Below are positions 1-7,462 of a stretch of 10,930 nucleotides of DNA, piece after piece (position 1 is the first letter of the stretch; each line of letters starts with the position of its first letter). Both the position numbers and the translations under genes were made by a program. Source of the stretch: Dunaliella salina (taxonomy: Eukaryota > Chlorophyta > Chlorophyceae > Chlamydomonadales > Dunaliellaceae); contig MU069580.1 in the NCBI GenBank assembly GCA_002284615.2, forward strand, positions 41,562 through 52,491, written 5' to 3'. The notes beneath the pieces are model-generated. The model saw only the letters and a list, made by a program, of their open reading frames with translations. It did no database searches and was not told where the DNA came from.

Positions 1-222
1 TACAGGGGGTTACAGGGGGGTATAGAGAAAAGGCCTTCTGTCAAAACTTGTGATTGCTGGCATGCTCATGAAGGGACCCATAAGGGTAAATAGGACAATT
101 TAGAGTAGTCTCATTATAAAGAGTGAGAAGGTGGGAAGTGAACACATCCTAAGCCTAAATGGGGGTGAACACAGTGAAGAAAACGTAACAGGGCTTGAGG
201 TATCCTGTTGTACAAAGGAAAA
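1..222 (+). other. Unassigned 5' edge, probably upstream LINE sequence
   Basis: No intact reading frame is present. A short stretch in frame 2 from about position 59 (GMLMKGPIRVNRTI then a stop) has the look of polyprotein remains, and the readable LINE frame begins just after it, so this is probably the decayed region between an endonuclease and the reverse transcriptase. The first 20 bases contain a near-perfect direct repeat of TACAGGGGG. No endonuclease motif is visible. The assignment is inference from position. Confidence 0.3.
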
Positions 223-579
223 AAAAAGATTTACGCCCTTGAGCGTGCATTAAGGGAAAGACCCTTTAGGGAATTCACCAACCTCCCGGATTCCTCCTCA
301 AGTTGTACAAAACTTAAAAAGGAGCGCGAAAGGTTCTCATCCTAGAATGCGAGAGCTTACCGTAGAGCGTTTCTCATTGATGATAAAAGGCTAACCTCCT
401 TCAAGTATGGAATAAATAAGCCTGCGAAAGAAGTTGGGAGTAGGACAGATGTGAGGGTCAACGCATTAAAACTCTTGTAAGGTCTGCTGTGTTACCATGT
501 TGTTTGGCAAACTCTTACGAGGAGTGTAGTAAGAGATGTGTCAGCCTTTAACGAATGCATCAAAACCCTTCATGGCTAA

Positions 580-1400
580 GTTAGTTATAACAAAATACCA
601 GGTCCAGACGGCATAGTGAATGAGATCCTTAGAATGCTCTCCCCCGAAATCCAAGAGAGCATTCATATGAAGTTTTTCATTATCATGTAAGCTACGCGCC
701 TCACCCCGGTGTCTTGGAAAATCAGTGAGACCATCCTCATTGACAAGAACAAAGGAGAGGAGACAGACGTATCTTCCTACAGGCCCATTGGGCTTGCCAA
801 CACGCTCTACAAATTCTGGACGCGCATGGTTACGAATACTCTGTATGAGGACGCAGAAGCACACTCCCTCCTGAGCTCCACACAAGCTGGCTTCCGAAAT
901 CAAAAAGACACCATCCATCAACTCCAAAATGTCATCATGAGGCTTGAAGATGCCAGAGTTTTCGGAAATGATATCTATGCCCTCATTGCAGATTTCTCCT
1001 CAGCCTTCAACACTACTGACCATGACAGGATGCTTTGGGATAATGTACAATTTGGGCTTCCCCATTGACGCCATAGACACCGTAAAAAATCTATACGAAA
1101 ATGCCAATACTCAAGTAAGACTGCCCTCGGGGGCTAGCATTAAGCAAGTTCATGTTGAGAGAGGTACAATTCAAGGTGATACACTCTCACCCTTTCTGTT
1201 TCTCCTCTACATGGAGCTCCTCCTGCGTTGGCTGCATGTTGGGGGGCGCGGCTACAAACATGGATGTGTCCCAGATCAAAACACCACCGACAACCACCTT
1301 GCAAATAACCTTAGCAGCGCTGCCTTTGCTGATGGCCTTCTCTGTCCAACCAGCACAATCTTGTATGATACAAGACCTGAAAGCACAAGCCAGAAAACTC
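580..1400 (+). pseudogene. Reverse transcriptase domain, inactive
   Basis: The domain would copy the element's RNA into DNA at the target site. Recognisable blocks in order are PGPDG at 598-612, SSYRPIGLAN at 772-801, QAGFR at 883-897, the palm motif with its first catalytic Asp (ADFSSAF, Asp codon 991-993), GTIQGDTLSP at 1163-1192, and the box that is normally FADD or YADD. Here that box reads FADG: codon 1334-1336 is GGC where GAC or GAT is expected, a single-base change that removes a metal-binding Asp. A frameshift near 1045 separates the first palm motif from GTIQGDTLSP, and another near 1360 follows the FADG box. Order and spacing are those of LINE RTs, so the domain call is strong; activity is excluded. 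Confidence 0.9.
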
Positions 1401-1594
1401 ACCCTCTACTCTGACTGGGCCGCACTCATTATTTCCGGTAGCAATACTAAAGCTACCGGCATTTTGTACAATTCTTCCAGAAAAGATCACAATGGGGTGA
1501 CTCCTCCACATGCACTCCATCAAAAACTTCAGGGAAAAATAGAAATTGAAGGACAGAAGGCCCAGTTCCTCGCATCAAGTGAGCCCTTTTTTTT
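1360..1594 (+). pseudogene. RT thumb-side segment in frame 3
   Basis: After the FADG box the protein resumes in frame 3 (QARKLTLYSDWAALIISGS, then KATGILYNSSRKD), which matches the usual position of the LINE palm-to-thumb segment where a helix is followed by an N-x-x-K/T-like turn. It runs to a run of eight T at 1587-1594, where the frame changes to frame 1 and continues YLGVQMAMDLN, the typical F/YLG element of LINE RTs. The homopolymer is the likely site of the indel. An in-frame TGA at 1627-1629 most simply replaces a TGG Trp codon. Confidence 0.7.
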
Positions 1595-2596
1595 ATCTCG
1601 GAGTTCAAATGGCAATGGACCTTAATTGAAAGCACCAGATTCAGCGTATGACTTGTAACCTCAAAGATAAGCTAGATAACCTTAACGCATCCTATGCATC
1701 CCCACGCCAAGTGCTAAACATAGTCCGTACTGCCATAATCCTTAGCCTTGCATACTCTTTTGCAGTAACTCCCTGCACCCCTGTTGACCTTATTATCTGG
1801 GACACCATGATAGACAAAATGGTCAAACACAAACACAAACTCTGGAAAAGCACAGCTGCAGCAATGATCCGTGAAGATCCTGGTAATTTTGGACTAGGAC
1901 GCTTCAATCTGTGTAGGATACCATAGACCCCAGGCTTTTGCTCTCTCTTCCAGCCTTGAGGACCCCTTAGTAAGACACCGCACAGTTAGCCTCAACCTCC
2001 TAACTAAGGAGATACAAAACCTAAACATTTATCTGAATTCTACCTCACCAAACGAAAGGGAACAAATCTGCACATAAAACGTCAGCTCAACTAGAACATG
2101 CGCGCTCGCCAACTCACTAGTGTCCATTCCAGCAAGCTCCATCATGAAAAATGGCACTAGTATGTGCAAAGAGGAACTAGAGCACAGTTGTGAAGCCCTC
2201 ACCTTGCACAAACCTCCTCCTCACAACCTCCCTACTCTCATCACCTGCATCATGCAACCTTTGCTGAATATGGGAATCATTGGGCTACATGAGCTTACAT
2301 CTCTGCGCAAAACTCACATCATCTCGGTTTCTCAACTCCAGGCTAAACACCATAAGGTGAATAACAAATGCAAAATTGCACCTAACAGGCTGGCAGCTCT
2401 TGTCAACCTTTCCCCACAACAAGAATTGAACACATCCTCTATCCAAAAGATCATTGCCTACAAAAGCACTGAAGCAAACACCCTCCCAGTTTACCGTCGT
2501 ATCAACAACACACATGTGAGCGGCCTTACCAACACAAGCACGGGTGGGGAACAGCCTCCCAACGCCCAGATTTTACAACCAACTACTAGTAGCTAG
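1595..2596 (+). pseudogene. LINE polyprotein, RT-distal region
   Basis: Frame 1 (1595 to about 1915) encodes a helical, basic segment including TCNLKDKLDNLNASYASPR and FAVTPCTPVDLIIWDT, as expected for the thumb and the region after it. Protein then continues in frame 2 from about 1930 (FALSSSLEDP) to 2596, with one TAA at 2075-2077. The later part (ALTLHKPPPHNLPTLITCI, then LNMGIIGLHELTSL and RLAALVNLSPQQELNT) resembles the spacer domain between RT and the next folded module in long LINE polyproteins. No catalytic motif is seen. No start codon needs to be assigned, because this is the interior of a polyprotein. Confidence 0.65.
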
Positions 2597-3251
2597 TAGC
2601 CCCCAACCCACCTTTCTCCACCCGACTCAAACAGTGCCACCGCCACAACCTCGCTCCACATCTTACTACACCCATGAACACGCCGGGCGCCGCCTCAGGC
2701 GTACAGCCAATCATCCTACACCCATCACTTGTCCTGAAACACAAGTTGTCAATCTCATGGAAATACATTCACTGGAGGAGCCACTCAGCAAAAGCACTCG
2801 CTCCAATTCCACACTAAGCATCACTCCCACACGAGCACTCCGCCCCTCTGCAGGCCGACCCACTGCAAGCCTGGATACTCTTGCTCTTGTTGAACAAGGT
2901 ATTACTGCAGAAGGGCCCCCAAGCAAACGCACACGGTCAGCATTGAGAAATACCCCCTCTTCCATATCCCAATTCAGCCAAGCTAGCCCAAATGATAGCA
3001 GTTCACATGCTTGTCTGAGCAATGTGCACCATATCCCTACACAGCCCAACTCCCTAAGCACAAACCACCAACATCAGTCAGATGATTGTCTCGACCCTCA
3101 GTCACAAACTCATACTCCGCAAAGCCTATATACTCAAACACAGACCCAGAAAAAAGAAGCAGCAATTGCTCCATACAGACAGAGAGATCATTTCCCCAGC
3201 CATCCACTCTCTAAGCTCCCTTTCCCAAGGCCAAAAAATCTGGAATTATAA
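2580..3251 (+). pseudogene. Ser/Thr/Pro/Gln-rich linker of the LINE polyprotein
   Basis: Frame 3 is open for over 200 codons and dominated by Ser, Thr, Pro, Gln and Asn, with two similar basic clusters, SKSTRSN near 2790 and SKRTRSAL near 2925, that look like repeated short elements. There is no fold signature; it reads as a disordered spacer between the RT part and the Cys-rich finger region. Near 3170 the protein moves to frame 1 and becomes more ordered (AEKLAEEISASHAISSIFYH). Assignment to the polyprotein rests on continuity with both sides. Confidence 0.5.
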
Positions 3252-3399
3252 GAGAAACACAGCTGAGAAACTTGCTGAAGAGATTTCTGCTAGCCATGCT
3301 ATCAGTTCTATCTTCTATCATGATTTAAGCATTACCTACATATATGATTGGAGGACTTATGCAGTGAATAAGAAAGAAAAATCAAGCTCCCCCGCCCAC

Positions 3400-3840
3400 C
3401 TCCAAGTGTAAGGTAAGGTAAGGTAAGGTTACACGCTATACCCGCCTTCAAGGGCAGCTGAGCGGAAACACAGAGGTCTGTAACCAGACCAGACTAGGAA
3501 ATTGGATGCATTGCTCGAAATGTAATATCTTACCCGCCTAAAATCATTGAAAAATGGGCCCTGCCACCATTTAAAGAAGCTAAGCTTGTGCCTGAAAATG
3601 TCTCACCTGCTGCGCGCACTGATGTTGAGTGTGCCTACTACCAAGTGTGCAATTCCTACTAAAGTTATGAAACCGGAACCTTGGAGGATCCATTTCCTGA
3701 TATGTATGTTTGTGATGTGTGCCACCGGACGTACCATTGGGAATGCATGAAGGAGCTTGGTTGCTACTCAGATGAGCAAAGACAAGAAACTGCAACAGCT
3801 GACACGTGGGCACTTCCCGCCTGTGCAAGCCTAAATGATG
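3400..3840 (+). pseudogene. Cys-rich zinc finger region, PHD-like
   Basis: Two Cys-rich stretches follow one another. The first is in frame 2: Cys at 3407 and 3479, then WMHCSKC with Cys at 3512 and 3521. After a frame change near 3520 the second is in frame 3: Cys at 3630 and 3648, then VCDVCHRTYHWECM with Cys at 3711, 3720 and 3744 and His at 3735, then Trp 3807 and Cys 3822. The Cys-x2-Cys, Tyr-His-x2-Cys and Trp-x-(C)-x2-Cys order is that of a PHD finger, the histone-tail reader fold. The expected Cys at 3813-3815 is Leu, and the first pair has five residues between cysteines, not two. A TAA at 3660-3662 also breaks it. In a LINE such a finger could bind chromatin or nucleic acid; that role is inference. 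Confidence 0.65.
3408..3427 (+). repeat. Four tandem copies of GTAAG inside the LINE
   Basis: Positions 3408-3427 are an exact five-base tandem repeat. It lies in the polyprotein frame just after a Cys codon, and the TAA stop at 3419-3421 is produced by the repeat itself. Removing three units (15 bases) would restore an open frame, so the stop is most simply a slippage expansion within the pseudogene. The unit happens to equal a consensus 5' splice site. Confidence 0.85.
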
Positions 3841-3949
3841 CCCAAAAAATTGAAAGAGAGTGGCAGACTAAACAAGAACTCAGGAGGATCACTTGGAAGC
3901 CCTCCTGGGAATCAGAGGATCTACAGGAGACATGGCCTAGATTTAAAAG

Positions 3950-4720
3950 CTTTTGCTTCAGTTTGAAGCACAGCAGAGCGTGCCTAACCTCTCACCACCC
4001 ACAGCAGAGTCGACCCTCTCAAATCTTGAAAGACAGGGCTTTGAAAAAACCAATGAAACCAATGTATGGCAGCAGAAAACGGACATACTAGTCTAGTAGA
4101 ACTAGACTAGTCTAGTAGAACTGCGCAACAAAATCACATTTGATACAAGCCCCATTCATCCACAAGTAGACATAAGACCTACAGGCTCATGCAAATATTG
4201 GCTGCATGAGGTTGACCTCGCGAAGTGCACGGATCAGCAACCCCCTCATCCAGCATTATCAGACGCAGGATCCCACAGCCATTCCCCTCCTACTCCATCC
4301 CCCCTCATTCTCCAAGAAATATACACATCGCACATGGCTTGCATATACAATACGCAAGGCAAATGTGTTGGTATGATATCCCCAAACCGCTTCCAAATCC
4401 TCTACAGGGCATTTTATGGGGCCAAGCTTGCTGGCTTGCATATACAAGAAAATGACAACAGCTCCTGGCAGCTTTGCTACTGAGCTGCAAGGGCTCCTTT
4501 CCTGCAAATTCATGCTTGAAAGTTCTCTTGCAAGAAGATCAAATACTCTTTTCCACGAGCCCTTCCACCTTATATTCATCACGTACTTCAAAAATGGGCT
4601 TTGGTAGCCCAAAAAAAAAATGGCCTCCCCACTAGACCACAACCCACAATACCAGAATTATTGGAGTGCGCACTCCGGGGACGTTCTTTTTGGTGTCATG
4701 CATAATGCCTCCTCATCCAA
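3950..4720 (+). pseudogene. LINE polyprotein linker domain between finger and RNase H
   Basis: Frame 2 carries protein-like sequence from about 3953 (LLQFEAQQSVPNLSPP) through PQVDIRPTGSCKYWLHEVDL near 4160 to a well-ordered stretch at 4322-4441 (MACIYNTQGKCVGMISPN, then RFQILYRAFYGAKLAGLH). Two TGA codons follow (about 4480 and 4549), then LPPYIHHVLQKWALVA in frame 2 at 4561-4609, a frame change in the run of ten A at 4611-4620, and frame 3 from 4620 (MASPLDHNPQYQNYWSAHSG, then DVLFGVMHNASS) to about 4718. There the reading moves to frame 1 and joins the long RNase H frame. The fold is not recognised. Confidence 0.55.
4087..4122 (+). repeat. 19-bp tandem duplication
   Basis: A 17-base sequence at 4087-4103 recurs exactly at 4106-4122 after two bases, giving a period of 19. 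It is rich in CTAG and creates three in-frame TAG codons (4094, 4097, 4103) in the LINE reading frame that is otherwise open on both sides. It looks like a local duplication within the pseudogene. Confidence 0.85.
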
Positions 4721-6168
4721 ATTTCTCAGGCTTCTCAGTCTGCCATCCCATTTTTGACGAGGGAATCATGACCCAAGCTTTGCAACATGCCATTTACTCA
4801 GCCATTCTCAACACAGAAGCCATTGCTATATTCATGTTCCTTCCCCCTTGGAAAAAGAACATGATAACCAACCCCTACTCCAAACTTTTCACTGCCTACC
4901 CCCACCTCTGTTACGACCTTGGAACCATATCTCGCAAAAAACTTAGTTACAGTGCCCCTCAATCCTGCCCTTACCAAGAGATACCTTTACCTAAGCAAAC
5001 CTGGGACCTTCGTATCTTTGCTGTTTGGAACACTGCAGCTCGAGTCCATCTTGACAACCATAACAAAGACTGGCTACAGGGCATGAAAGGAGATTTGAGA
5101 GAAGCCACAGAGTGGAAGCTGAGGAGTGTCAGCAGCCACCCTGTCCTAAATCCCATGCATGCTCACATGCCAGGTTTCAATAAACTGGAACGCCTCCCAT
5201 TTGACAAACTTCACGTCTCCAAACACCCTAAAAATCCACACATGACTGTCCAATATACAGACTTCGTGCCCGGCCAATCCAATGCTATTCTAACTCTCAA
5301 AGTTGCTGATTGGAGGGCATGGGCATTCACAGATAGCAGCTACCTTGTCCATAACGGTAAGCAAGAAATTGAAGCAGGCGTATACTGCCCGTCTACTGAC
5401 AGCAAGAACTTAGTAGAACCAAACGGTGCCAGGATCACTAAAATCATCACTAGAGCTGAATTAGCAGCAATTGCTGCTGCTATCATCACCAAAAATGCAG
5501 ATATTGCATTAGACAGCCCCACCTCTTTCAACCAAATAACTAAAAAACTTCTTTATCCTGAAAGACACCTCAGGCATTTCCAAGGCGACGTCCTTAAAAT
5601 GATTTCAACTCTCATTAGAGACTTCCATACCAAAATTCGAATTCACAAGGTGAAGTCCCATGCTAGCATCGCTGGAAATGAATGTGCGGATGCTATTACA
5701 AAACATCAGGCAAAGCAAGCCCAGAACTGCGTGGCAGGCACTGAGATCCCTGGTGCAGATCCTAGTGGAAATCCATTTACAAGTATGTTCTGGTTAGCCA
5801 AGGAAGAAAGAGTGCATGCTGCAGGCACATCTGCAGGTCCACCACCCGCCCACAAGCTCACCTATTCCCCCAATCTTCAAGATGCCCTCAAATCCCACTG
5901 GCATTCTAAACACAAGCTTGGGTATGCCAATGCCAAAACAGGCTACTACTCTTACTATAAAAACTTATTACTGCAAGTAGATAAAAAAATCAGCAATGCC
6001 TTCAGAAATATGCCCAACGTTTCTGTACCCATGAAGCGTATCATCCTGCAGTACCGCACAGACACCCTCTACAACCAAAAACATGCTGTACTTTTTAAAA
6101 GGTCAACTGATCCATCTTGCCCCCTCCCAGGCTGCCATCATTTGGACAGTGCACTACACACTTTGTAG
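4666..6168 (+). CDS. Longest open LINE segment, containing RNase H (partial polyprotein)
   Basis: This 500-codon frame is the best-kept part of the LINE polyprotein. The GTG at its 5' edge is not a real start: the first 17 or so codons read the wrong frame, and true coding joins at about 4718 (SGFSVCHPIFDEGIMTQAL) by a frame change from upstream. Residues about 20-215 are a pre-RNase H domain (for example FMFLPPWKK and WDLRIFAVWNTAARVH), residues 218-350 are RNase H type 1, and the last 100 residues (residues 400-500) lead into the CCHC knuckle. The TAG that ends it lies inside a 15-base insertion, after which the same frame goes on to 6936. It is annotated as coding only in the sense of an intact stretch of a broken gene. 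Confidence 0.7.
   Translation: MRTPGTFFLVSCIMPPHPNFSGFSVCHPIFDEGIMTQALQHAIYSAILNTEAIAIFMFLPPWKKNMITNPYSKLFTAYPHLCYDLGTISRKKLSYSAPQSCPYQEIPLPKQTWDLRIFAVWNTAARVHLDNHNKDWLQGMKGDLREATEWKLRSVSSHPVLNPMHAHMPGFNKLERLPFDKLHVSKHPKNPHMTVQYTDFVPGQSNAILTLKVADWRAWAFTDSSYLVHNGKQEIEAGVYCPSTDSKNLVEPNGARITKIITRAELAAIAAAIITKNADIALDSPTSFNQITKKLLYPERHLRHFQGDVLKMISTLIRDFHTKIRIHKVKSHASIAGNECADAITKHQAKQAQNCVAGTEIPGADPSGNPFTSMFWLAKEERVHAAGTSAGPPPAHKLTYSPNLQDALKSHWHSKHKLGYANAKTGYYSYYKNLLLQVDKKISNAFRNMPNVSVPMKRIILQYRTDTLYNQKHAVLFKRSTDPSCPLPGCHHLDSALHTL
5311..5720 (+). pseudogene. RNase H type 1 domain with all catalytic residues retained
   Basis: RNase H degrades the RNA strand of RNA-DNA hybrids made during reverse transcription. 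The fold is read from AWAFTDSSYLVHN (Asp codon 5332-5334), RAELAAIAAAI (Glu 5458-5460), ALDSPTSFNQI (Asp 5512-5514), VKSHASIAGNECAD (His 5659-5661 and Asp 5689-5691). In numbering from 4666 these are Asp223, Glu265, Asp283, His332 and Asp342; the ten-residue gap from His to the last Asp equals that of bacterial RNase HI (His124, Asp134). The usual TDGS reads TDSS. No stop or frameshift falls inside the domain, in contrast to the RT half of the element. Confidence 0.93.
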
Positions 6169-6189
6169 CATGGCATGCTCTCAGGCTGT
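6118..6189 (+). pseudogene. CCHC zinc knuckle interrupted by a 15-base insertion
   Basis: Cys codons at 6118 and 6133, His at 6157 and Cys at 6187 give Cys-x4-Cys-x7-His, then a Cys that falls at the expected x4 distance once the 15 bases at 6166-6180 are set aside. Those 15 bases include the TAG at 6166-6168. Cys-x2-4-Cys-x7-8-His-x4-Cys is the knuckle that precedes the restriction-like endonuclease of R2-type and Dualen-type LINEs, where it helps bind DNA. Uninterrupted protein resumes directly after (LSGCQNHIISNM). Confidence 0.75.
6166..6180 (+). repeat. 15-base insertion with 6-bp palindromic arms
   Basis: Within the insertion, AGCATG (6167-6172) and CATGCT (6174-6179) are exact reverse complements around one G. 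It adds five codons including a stop and keeps the frame on both sides. A hairpin-templated duplication or an excision footprint would both leave such a mark. Confidence 0.6.
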
Positions 6190-6222
6190 CAAAACCATAT
6201 CATCTCTAACATGAAAACTGGA

Positions 6223-6936
6223 CGCCATAACATTGCAGGCAGAATGGTTACAAAAGCCCTCAGCAAATACCCTGTAGGGGCAGGCCTAGTATACACAGAC
6301 ATAGGGAGCGATTTTAAGCTTGCTCAATGCAACCTCCAACTCCCTACACATGCCTCAAACAGAACTTAGCCTGCTTACTTCTTCCCTCGAAACCTTCCAG
6401 AGAGGAAAAGACTCAACTCCAGTCGACCAGATGCTGTTTTGATCACCCCTTTTAATGCCAAACATACTTCTAACAATGTTTCTCCTACCCATTCCCACCA
6501 CGCTTTGCGCAGCTCCTCACGGAGGACCACCAGAATTAGTCGCATGAGGCAACCCCATGAACTTCGTGCACATGAACGACATGTGCACCTAATAGAAATC
6601 GAGTTCCATGAGGATACAAGGCCAGAGCATCAGTTGAACGCTGCAAAGCAGCAGCATGCAGGCCTCAGTCAACTTATTAATGCTAAAGCTGTTACAATGC
6701 ACCCTATTCGCCTGGGTGTCAGTGGAACTATTTATACTGAGCATACCCTGAAGCAATTCAAACAACTAGGATTGGATCATCAGTGTGCCTTAAAGCTTGC
6801 TCAACAACTTAATTCTGTTCAGTATGCCCACAAACTAGTCACCACATGCCGCGCTATTGAAAATAAGAACATTTCCCACAGCCAGCTGCAGGTTTCAGAG
6901 CCAGGTGCTTCTAGTAACCCTTCAGATCCACATTAG
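6223..6936 (+). pseudogene. C-terminal PD-(D/E)XK-like (restriction-like endonuclease) domain
   Basis: Frame 1 continues after the knuckle with RHN at 6223-6231, an in-frame TAG at 6367-6369, then SSRPDAVLI with Pro-Asp at 6427-6432, VHLIEIEF with Glu at 6595-6597, and a C-terminal stretch LGVSGTIYTEHT followed by LGLDHQ, ending in NPSDPH and the natural stop TAG at 6934-6936. CCHC, RHN, RPD and a later E-x-K in this order match the description of the LINE restriction-like endonuclease, which nicks the target to prime reverse transcription. The expected Lys is Glu here (GAG at 6601-6603, one base from AAG), so this copy would be inactive. The alternative is a nuclease-fold domain without catalysis. 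Order is seen; function is inferred. Confidence 0.55.
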
Positions 6937-7197
6937 CTCCCTCTTTTTCATACCTTGTGGTGGAGGGGGCACTCTTTTTTGAGCCAATGTGTTACCTTTT
7001 CCTTAATTGATGTAGGGAGAGTTTCTCTGCCTACGCAGTTGTTCTTTTTCTTTTCCTCTTCTTTCTGGGAGGTTCGATGCCAACGTAATGTTCTTTCCTA
7101 TTCGTTTTATTTCTTTCCTCTTCTTTTTTCTATTCTTTTTCCTTGTACTTTACTTTTCTTTTCTCTTCTCTTCTGTTCTTTTTTTCTCCTTTCCAGG
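6937..7197 (+). other. LINE 3' UTR and pyrimidine-rich tail of copy A
   Basis: From the stop to about 7045 the sequence closely matches the region after the stop of copy C (8292-8400), including GAGCCAATGTGT and TTCCTTAATTG at the same spacing, so this is a true 3' UTR. GAGCC at 6981-6985 can pair weakly with GGCACTC just upstream. Positions about 7040-7196 are a nearly pure C/T stretch with few interruptions that ends in TTTCCAG before copy B begins. There is no poly(A) tail. Confidence 0.75.
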
Positions 7198-7365
7198 TAG
7201 CAAATATGCAGCCCCAAAAAAATACAAATAGGGTTAACAAGGCGACCCTGCACATCATCCTTATAGGTGTGGCTGGCGCTATATGCAATGAGCACACAAT
7301 CAAACCTCTCGTCAATCTGGGCCTAGGGGGGGGAGAGCTAGATCATCAGCATCAAAGCTTATAGG
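7198..7365 (+). mobile_element. Truncated second copy (B) of the LINE C-terminal domain
   Basis: Starting immediately after the pyrimidine tail of copy A, the translation RVNKATLHIILIGVAGAICN then EHTIKPLVNLGL and LDHQ aligns with INAKAVTMHPIRLGVSGTIY, then EHTLKQFKQLGLDHQ of copy A. A G-rich insertion of about four codons sits between GLG and LDHQ. Similarity fades after about 7365 and no 3' UTR follows, so both ends are truncated or the end is eroded. It is read as a fragment of a related, not identical, copy. Confidence 0.75.
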
Positions 7366-7435
7366 CCATCGTGTCATCCAAAAATTGACGACGATTATTA
7401 ACACCGGGCTTTTCAATTCCAGGGTGCTTTTTGAA

Positions 7436-7462
7436 GGGGGGGGNGGGGGGGGGGGGGGGGGG
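7436..7462 (+). repeat. Poly-G run with one unresolved base
   Basis: Twenty-six G and one N at 7444. The N shows the assembler or sequencer could not settle the tract, so its true length is uncertain. Such a run can form a G-quadruplex, but the sequence alone does not show a role. Confidence 0.9.

Larger units (their letters stand above)
223..6936 (+). pseudogene. LINE polyprotein pseudogene (RT, PHD-like finger, RNase H, C-terminal nuclease-like domain)
   Basis: Frame track read from the sequence: frame 1 at 223-1050 with stops at 343, 478, 577 and 688; frame 2 to about 1360; frame 3 to the T8 run at 1587-1594; frame 1 to about 1915 with a TGA at 1627; frame 2 to about 2590 with TAA at 2075; frame 3 to about 3170; frame 1 to about 3370; frame 2 to about 3520 with TAA at 3419; frame 3 to about 3940 with TAA at 3660; frame 2 to about 4480; a mixed stretch with a frame change in the A10 run at 4611-4620; frame 3 to about 4718; then frame 1 to the natural stop, interrupted at 6166 and 6367. 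Protein-like sequence resumes after each break, so these are lesions in one gene. Several breaks sit in homopolymers. Confidence 0.85.
223..7197 (+). mobile_element. Degraded non-LTR retrotransposon (LINE), copy A, 5' end outside the window
   Basis: One polyprotein with reverse transcriptase, Cys-rich finger, RNase H, CCHC and C-terminal PD-(D/E)XK-like domains can be followed in order on the plus strand, ending in a natural stop at 6934-6936, a 3' UTR and a pyrimidine-rich tail. No long terminal repeats are seen. RNase H after the RT, followed by a CCHC knuckle and an RPD motif, is the set described for Dualen/RandI LINEs of green algae, where an apurinic-type endonuclease lies upstream; that part would be outside this window. 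The element is dead: about ten in-frame stops, about a dozen frame changes and a substituted RT catalytic residue. Two further copies of its 3' end lie just downstream. LINE identity is firm; clade placement is tentative. Confidence 0.88.

Noticed and set aside
541..927. Minus-strand 128-codon frame
   Set aside because: It is antisense to the reverse transcriptase, has no motif, and the plus-strand reading explains the sequence.
2711..3061. Minus-strand 116-codon frame
   Set aside because: Antisense shadow of the Ser/Thr/Pro-rich linker; no motif or splice context.
3408..3500. A real intron from the GTAAG repeat to the AG near 3496
   Set aside because: Frame 2 coding-like sequence with Cys residues continues through it, so removal would delete polyprotein rather than restore it.
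223..3662. Several in-frame TAA, TAG and TGA codons suggesting a variant genetic code
   Set aside because: All three stop types occur, frame changes are as frequent as stops, and the best-kept part (about 4718-6165) uses none, so decay is the simpler reading.
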